A DNA stretch of 11,002 nt. Origin: CAZIPE01 sp964541305 (GTDB lineage: Bacteria; Patescibacteriota; Saccharimonadia; Saccharimonadales; UBA7683). The notes below the pieces were generated by a model. It was not told the origin of the DNA. It was given only the letters and a program-made list of their open reading frames with translations, and made no database searches. The stretch is from positions 1 through 11,002 of the forward strand of contig CAZIPE010000015.1 of NCBI GenBank assembly GCA_964541305.1, in the 5' to 3' direction. This document shows positions 7,140-11,002 of this stretch, piece after piece (positions within the stretch are counted from its first letter, which is position 1; the number at the start of each line of letters is the position of its first letter). Made by a program: the position numbers and the translations under genes.

Positions 7140-8231
7140 ATGAAAACAACAGATCAAGTGGTTTCGTTTCAAAAAAAGCTTGCTCAGTATAAAAAGATAC
7201 TTGATCAAGACGTTGAAAGCTACTCACGTATTCTGCTGGCTGATACGACCGAGCAATTTGGAGAGCGATCAGCACTTGCGGTTGAAGCCTTCACCTCAAT
7301 TCTCGAAAGAGGAGGAAAGCGTATACGTGGTGCTCTTGTCATGGTTGGCTACGAAATGTCGGGTGGAAAAGACATGAAGATGGCCTTGGTTGCCGCACGA
7401 GCGGTAGAAATGATGCATGCCTACATATTAATGATTGATGATATTCAAGATCGGAGCAGTGCGCGTCGTGGTGGTGACTCAGCACACATTATTATTCAAA
7501 AACACCACGAAAATTTGCATCTCGCTGGAGACAGTGCTCATTTTGGTATTTCACTTGCACTCAACGGCGCTCTGTTTGGGGTGCATAATGCACAGATTGT
7601 GCTCAGTAGTTTGGATGTAGAGCCTGCGTACAAACTTACTGCATCACAGATTATTAATCGTACCATGATGATAACAGCGCATGGGCAAACGAACGATGTG
7701 TATAATGAAGCATCGGCAGATGTAAGCGAAAGCGACATTACAAACGTGCTCAATTGGAAGACGGCGCAGTATACCTTTGTTGGTCCGATTCAGGCGGGTA
7801 TGGCCTTAGCTGGTGCCAGCGATGAATCGCGCGAAGAAGTTGTCGCATACGGCAAGGCTGCTGGATTTGCCTTCCAAATTACAGATGACATAATGGGTAT
7901 TTTTGGTGAAGAAGCGAAGACGGGCAAGAGTCAAATGGATGACATTAAAGAGGGTAAGCGTACACTGTTGATTGCGTATGCTCTCGAGCATGCAGACAGC
8001 GCCGGCAAGAACTTTCTGATTTCTCAACTTGGCAACGAGCATATTACTTTGGCACAATTTGAACGAGTCAAAGAGGTTATTTTGCAAACAGGTGCCTTAG
8101 AGTACGCTAAGAATAAAGCTCAAGAATATGTTCAGCAAGCGCTTAATTGTCTGAATGATATTGAAATTGAAGATGAGCATCGAGAATTTCTTGGTGGTCT
8201 CGCTAAAGCACTTATAGATAGAAAAAACTAA
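7140..8231 (+). CDS. crtE: Geranylgeranyl/polyprenyl diphosphate synthase
   Basis: A trans-prenyltransferase that condenses isopentenyl diphosphate onto allylic diphosphates, most likely giving C20 GGPP for the phytoene synthase two genes downstream. The 363 residues show RGGKRIRG (57-64), the first Asp-rich motif DDIQD (100-104) followed by RSSARRG, KTAQYTFVGPI (207-217), the second motif DDIMGIFGEE (249-258) and GKRT (272-275). The first motif has no two-residue insertion, and Tyr95 lies five residues before it. That pattern is associated with archaeal-type (type I) GGPP synthases. The second motif, of DDxxGxFG form, recalls actinobacterial enzymes. The ATG at 7140 is the first codon after the gap and gives a sensible N-terminus, but a start inside the gap cannot be excluded. 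Product length is inferred; a longer or shorter prenyl chain is possible. Confidence 0.85.
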   Translation: MKTTDQVVSFQKKLAQYKKILDQDVESYSRILLADTTEQFGERSALAVEAFTSILERGGKRIRGALVMVGYEMSGGKDMKMALVAARAVEMMHAYILMIDDIQDRSSARRGGDSAHIIIQKHHENLHLAGDSAHFGISLALNGALFGVHNAQIVLSSLDVEPAYKLTASQIINRTMMITAHGQTNDVYNEASADVSESDITNVLNWKTAQYTFVGPIQAGMALAGASDESREEVVAYGKAAGFAFQITDDIMGIFGEEAKTGKSQMDDIKEGKRTLLIAYALEHADSAGKNFLISQLGNEHITLAQFERVKEVILQTGALEYAKNKAQEYVQQALNCLNDIEIEDEHREFLGGLAKALIDRKN

Positions 8232-8238
8232 TGCGAAG

Positions 8239-8267
8239 TTGGAGAAACGTGGCTTACTCGCCATAAT
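8239..8267 (+). promoter_or_regulatory. Promoter of crtI-crtB, leaderless geometry
   Basis: A -35 TTGGAG (8239-8244), exactly 17 bases, and a -10 CATAAT (8262-8267) lie in the 44-base space after the prenyltransferase gene. The -10 ends 9 bases before the crtI ATG, predicting a start at the ATG. No Shine-Dalgarno is seen. crtI and crtB can therefore be transcribed separately from crtE. Confidence 0.65.
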
Positions 8268-8275
8268 AGAAAGCT

Positions 8276-9757
8276 ATGAGTAGTAAAAAACATGCCGTAG
8301 TAATAGGGGCGGGCTTTTCGGGCTTAAGTACCGCAGCTTATCTTGCGCGTGACGGATACGAAGTTACAGTGTTGGAAAAAAACGGTCAGCCTGGTGGACG
8401 GGCGTTTACACTTCATCAAGATGGGTTTCGGTTCGAGCTTGGTCCTAGTTGGTATATGATGCCGGATATATTTGAGGAGTTTTTCGCAGATTTTAACGAG
8501 AAATCAGAGAACCATTATCATATTCAAAAGCTTGACCCAAGCTACCGAGTATTCTTTTCTGGTAACCAGCACTACGATCTTTCCACTCCGTATAAAAATG
8601 CAGAACTATTCAGCCAGCTTGAACCTGGTGCGAGTGTTGAACTTGAGCGGTACCTAGTAAAAAGCGAAAAGCTTTACACCATAGCTCGCTCGAAGTTTTT
8701 AACACAAGATTATCAAAGTAAACTGTCGCTACTAGCACCACAGAAGTTACTGGATTTAATCAAGCTACCCTGGTCTACTTCATACCACTCTAAAGTTAAA
8801 CAATCCTTTCAAGATGTTCGATTGCAACAAATTCTTGAGTTCATGACAGTTTTTCTGGGTGGCTCAGCAAAAAACATACCAGCTCTTTATGGTTTGCTCG
8901 CACATGTTGATATGAATTTAGGAATTTGGTACCCACGTGGGGGGTTCGAGGAGTTGGCTCGTTCGTTCGAGAAATTCGCAAAAAGTCAGGGTGCACAAAT
9001 TAATTACAAGCAAGAGGTAACCTCTATTGACATAAAAGATGGGGTTGCTCGTGGCGTTCGTGTTGGAAAAAAGCGTATTGCTTGTGATGTAGTAGTTGGG
9101 GCGACCGATTATGCCCACGTTGAAACGAACCTTTTGAAAGAAAATCATCGTCGTTATTCCAATAAGTATTGGTCAAAGAGAAAACTTTCACCGTCGGCAC
9201 TACTTATTTCTATTGGTCTCAATACAAAACTACAAAATCTTACACATCATAATTTATTTTTTGATACCAAGTGGGATGAACATTTTAAAGCAATCGACAG
9301 GGGTGAATGGACAAAAGAGCCACTTTTTTATGCTTGTGTGCCCAGTAAAACAGATAGCACTTCCGCTCCTAAAGGTTGCGAGAACGTGTTTGTTCTTGTT
9401 CCGGTCGCGCCTGGCATAGAGCAAGACGATGACGCAATTGAAGAAATTAAACAAAACGTCTACCTTCGTATCGGCGAACGAGCTCAAATTGATGTAGCGA
9501 AGCACATTATTAGTGAAGATGTACGGGCACAAAAATACTTTACTGAGCAATTTAACGCCTATAAGGCCAACGCGTTTGGACTTGCTCATACTCTAATGCA
9601 AAGTGCATTTCTGCGCCCATCTGTCAGAAGCAAGCAAGTAAAAAACTTATTTTATGCCGGACAGTTTACCAATCCGGGCACGGGTGTGCCGCTATGTGTT
9701 CTTTCGGGAAAAGTCGTTGCAAGAGCGATTGGAAGAAGTGTATATGGAAAGCGATAA
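8276..9757 (+). CDS. crtI: CrtI-type phytoene desaturase
   Basis: A FAD-dependent, membrane-associated desaturase that introduces double bonds into phytoene, up to lycopene in most bacterial CrtI enzymes. At 493 residues the length is typical. The N-terminal dinucleotide fold is VIGAGFSGLSTAAYLA (residues 9-24) with the acidic E34, followed by PGGRAF (39-44) and FELGPSWYMMPD. A mid-region YPRGGFEELARSF follows. The C-terminal FAD signature FYAGQFTNPGTGVPLCVLSG is close to the family FxGxxTxPGxGVPMVxxSG. All expected cofactor motifs are intact. The number of desaturation steps cannot be read from sequence, and a related C30 desaturase (CrtN) or an isomerase (CrtISO) is a less likely alternative. 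The ATG start is supported by the family N-terminus and the -10 box. Its last 14 bases overlap crtB. Confidence 0.9.
   Translation: MSSKKHAVVIGAGFSGLSTAAYLARDGYEVTVLEKNGQPGGRAFTLHQDGFRFELGPSWYMMPDIFEEFFADFNEKSENHYHIQKLDPSYRVFFSGNQHYDLSTPYKNAELFSQLEPGASVELERYLVKSEKLYTIARSKFLTQDYQSKLSLLAPQKLLDLIKLPWSTSYHSKVKQSFQDVRLQQILEFMTVFLGGSAKNIPALYGLLAHVDMNLGIWYPRGGFEELARSFEKFAKSQGAQINYKQEVTSIDIKDGVARGVRVGKKRIACDVVVGATDYAHVETNLLKENHRRYSNKYWSKRKLSPSALLISIGLNTKLQNLTHHNLFFDTKWDEHFKAIDRGEWTKEPLFYACVPSKTDSTSAPKGCENVFVLVPVAPGIEQDDDAIEEIKQNVYLRIGERAQIDVAKHIISEDVRAQKYFTEQFNAYKANAFGLAHTLMQSAFLRPSVRSKQVKNLFYAGQFTNPGTGVPLCVLSGKVVARAIGRSVYGKR
9731..9738 (+). promoter_or_regulatory. Shine-Dalgarno-like site of crtB inside crtI
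   Basis: GGAAGAAG ends 5 bases before the ATG at 9744. It selects this start over upstream in-frame codons (a longer frame opens at 9654) and fits translational coupling with crtI. Confidence 0.65.
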
Positions 9758-10595
9758 AGAAATCTTTAAAAACGGGAGCACCACTTATTACTGGTCTTCT
9801 AAGTTCTTTCCCAAGAAGGCTCGTGCGGATGTATTTAAGCTCTATTCCTATGTAAGGGTTATGGACAATTACGTTGATGAACAACCAACTCAACCAAAAA
9901 AATTAGAATTGAGCGAAAAACTCAGACAAGATTTAATGAACAATGATACAAATCAATCTTTGCGAGTTGAGAAGTATTCAAGTTTGTCACCTGATGAGAT
10001 TCGAGTTGTACAAAATATTGTTGAGCTCACAAAGAAGTTTGATTTTGAAGAAGAGTGGCTACAAGCGTTCTTTCAATCTATGAAGTGGGATGCGCAGGGA
10101 AAGAAGTATGAAACTCTTGACGACACTATAGCGTACATATATGGTTCAGCTGAAGTTATTGGCTTGATGATGTGTAAGATCTTACAGCTACCTAAAGAGT
10201 CGTACCACGCTGCGAGCATGCAAGGGCGGGCTATGCAGTTTATAAACTTCTTGCGCGATATACAAGAAGACAACTCATTGGGCCGATGTTACTTTCCTGC
10301 GCAAGATCTTGAAAGATTTGGACTCTCAGACATTACACAAAAGACCGCAATGCTCCATAAAAAACACTTCAAAGAATTTATGTGGTTTGAGCTACGACGC
10401 TATGAGCAGTGGCAGAAAGAGGCGAGTGAAGGCTTTTCGTATATTCCCAAACGTCAGCGGATTGCCATTAAAACAGCTGTCGCTGGCTATAACTGGACAG
10501 CCCAGCAGATCAAAAACGATCCATTTATCGTTTTTAAGAGAAAAGTAAAACCATCAAAGAAGCAACTGATACTTTGGGCTTTGAATTCGAACTAG
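9744..10595 (+). CDS. crtB: CrtB-type phytoene synthase
   Basis: A head-to-head prenyltransferase that joins two GGPP to make phytoene, the first committed carotenoid step. The 283-residue protein has both Asp-rich metal-binding motifs: MDNYVDE (D41, D45) and NFLRDIQED (D172, D176), the latter followed by NSLGRCYFPAQDLERFG, highly typical of CrtB. The SxxxYY segment (STTYYWSSKFFP) near the N-terminus is also typical. The first motif reads DN rather than the commoner DD. The longer frame from 9654 would extend far into crtI and adds residues with no family match, so I use the ATG at 9744, which overlaps crtI by 14 bases. A squalene or diapophytoene synthase is the main alternative, but crtI and a GGPP-type synthase next door favour phytoene. 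The C-terminal tail is Lys-rich. No clear terminator follows. Confidence 0.88.
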   Translation: MESDKEIFKNGSTTYYWSSKFFPKKARADVFKLYSYVRVMDNYVDEQPTQPKKLELSEKLRQDLMNNDTNQSLRVEKYSSLSPDEIRVVQNIVELTKKFDFEEEWLQAFFQSMKWDAQGKKYETLDDTIAYIYGSAEVIGLMMCKILQLPKESYHAASMQGRAMQFINFLRDIQEDNSLGRCYFPAQDLERFGLSDITQKTAMLHKKHFKEFMWFELRRYEQWQKEASEGFSYIPKRQRIAIKTAVAGYNWTAQQIKNDPFIVFKRKVKPSKKQLILWALNSN

Positions 10596-10656
10596 ATGTT
10601 ACACGTAAGCTAGGCTAGTTTGGGCATGTTTCGCTAAATCGTGAATTACTCAGATA

Positions 10657-10685
10657 TTGCACAAAATGTACTACATTTATGTCAA
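10657..10685. repeat. Operator-like dyad in the crtB-downstream intergenic region
   Basis: AAATGTA (10664-10670) and TACATTT (10672-10678) are a perfect inverted repeat around one C. At symmetric positions further out are TTG (10657-10659) and CAA (10683-10685), so 10 of 14 half-site positions are self-complementary. It ends 17 bases before the -35 box at 10703. A one-base loop argues against an RNA hairpin and for a binding site of a dimeric regulator. The 192-base interval 10596-10787 otherwise holds only the promoter below and no open frame I can support. Confidence 0.5.
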
Positions 10686-10702
10686 TAATAGCTAAAATAT
10701 AC

Positions 10703-10732
10703 TTGACAAATAATAAAGCATGTGATTATAAT
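10703..10732 (+). promoter_or_regulatory. Near-consensus sigma-70 promoter of the last gene
   Basis: A perfect -35 TTGACA (10703-10708) and a perfect -10 TATAAT (10727-10732) are separated by 18 bases in very AT-rich DNA. The start point should be near 10739, leaving a leader of about 49 bases before the ATG at 10788. This is the strongest promoter in the window and the only one with a real leader. Confidence 0.88.
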
Positions 10733-10787
10733 AGATACTGTTAAATATAAACATAATAAACACAAGAAGTACGAACAGGAAACAACA

Positions 10788-11002
10788 ATGAGCGAAAAGA
10801 TATCAAGAATCGTAGAAACTAGCCTACCAGAAGATTTAGCGCATTTTGAAAAGCTAGATCAGATGACCTATAAGAACGGTACTGACCATATGTATGGTAT
10901 TGATAAAGATGGCAAAAAAGTTCATATCTCTCACGATGATGTTCTCCAAGCCTACGGCTACACCCCCAACGAATCTTTCGACACCACTCCTTCAATCGTT
11001 GA
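10788..11002 (+). CDS. Unknown protein, N-terminal part only
   Basis: The frame opens at the ATG and runs off the window end after 71 codons. AGGA at 10777-10780, 7 bases upstream, is a normal Shine-Dalgarno site and supports the start. The visible sequence (MSEKISRIVETSLPEDLAHF, then TYKNGTDHMYGIDKDGKK, VHISHDDVLQAYGY, ending in a Pro/Thr-containing stretch) is hydrophilic and acidic, with no signal peptide or membrane helix yet. I do not recognise it. The strong promoter and operator-like dyad suggest high or regulated expression. The switch to a Thr/Pro-rich stretch may be the start of a linker. Confidence 0.7.
   Translation, partial: MSEKISRIVETSLPEDLAHFEKLDQMTYKNGTDHMYGIDKDGKKVHISHDDVLQAYGYTPNESFDTTPSIV

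Noticed and set aside
7017..8231. A continuous frame joining the end of rpoD to the prenyltransferase across the N run
   Set aside because: It reads through undetermined bases. The 5' part is rpoD in another frame and the family N-terminus begins at the ATG at 7140.
9654..9743. Longer crtB starting inside crtI
   Set aside because: The added residues have no CrtB character and correspond to the conserved crtI C-terminus in another frame. The ATG at 9744 has a Shine-Dalgarno site.
10590..10620. AACTAG...CTAGTT inverted repeat as a terminator for crtB
   Set aside because: Only six pairs with a 19-base loop, low GC, overlapping the stop codon, and no T-run after it.
1..11002. CRISPR arrays, insertion sequences, toxin-antitoxin pairs, phage genes
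   Set aside because: I saw no direct-repeat array, transposase motif, terminal inverted repeats or small paired frames of that kind on either strand.

Overview
This window looks like a chromosomal segment of a small-genome bacterium of the Patescibacteria (Candidate Phyla Radiation), most likely Candidatus Saccharibacteria (TM7) or a relative. The evidence is indirect: moderately AT-rich DNA, very tight packing, a short DnaG whose CHC2 zinc-finger ligands are all replaced, an oligoribonuclease, a short MmcQ/YjbR protein, and single-pass membrane proteins of unknown family. No rRNA, complete tRNA or ribosomal protein is present, so the phylum assignment is an inference (about 0.6). The standard code works throughout. 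A run of exactly 100 N (7039-7138) marks an assembly gap of unknown true length.

Layout. (1) 2-763: 3' part of a Pro-rich single-pass membrane protein, ending in a clear intrinsic terminator. (2) 864-3438: four genes on the plus strand: msrB and a glutamate dehydrogenase packed as a translationally linked pair, then orn and a MmcQ/YjbR-like gene, each with its own promoter. (3) 3455-4054, minus strand: an unknown single-pass membrane protein convergent with the yjbR-like gene and divergent from dnaG. (4) 4155-7038: dnaG-rpoD, two thirds of the classical macromolecular synthesis operon, with rpoD cut by the gap at its last codons. (5) 7140-10595: a carotenoid module of polyprenyl/GGPP synthase, CrtI-type phytoene desaturase and CrtB-type phytoene synthase; crtI and crtB overlap. 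(6) 10596-10787: a regulatory intergenic region with an operator-like dyad and a near-consensus sigma-70 promoter, in front of (7) an unknown gene running off the window end.

How the genes work together. The three carotenoid genes give a minimal route from C5/C15 isoprenyl diphosphates to GGPP, phytoene and a desaturated C40 carotene such as lycopene. No cyclase, carotenoid oxygenase or rhodopsin is visible here. MsrB repairs oxidised methionine and would fit with an antioxidant pigment, but this link is only inferred.

The most general signal is in gene starts. Six transcription units (msrB, orn, yjbR-like, the minus-strand gene, dnaG, crtI) have a TATACT/CATAAT-type -10 hexamer ending only 8-10 bases before the start codon, so their mRNAs should be leaderless or nearly so. 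Genes inside operons (gdh, rpoD, crtB) and the last gene instead carry Shine-Dalgarno sequences. Together these suggest two modes of translation initiation.
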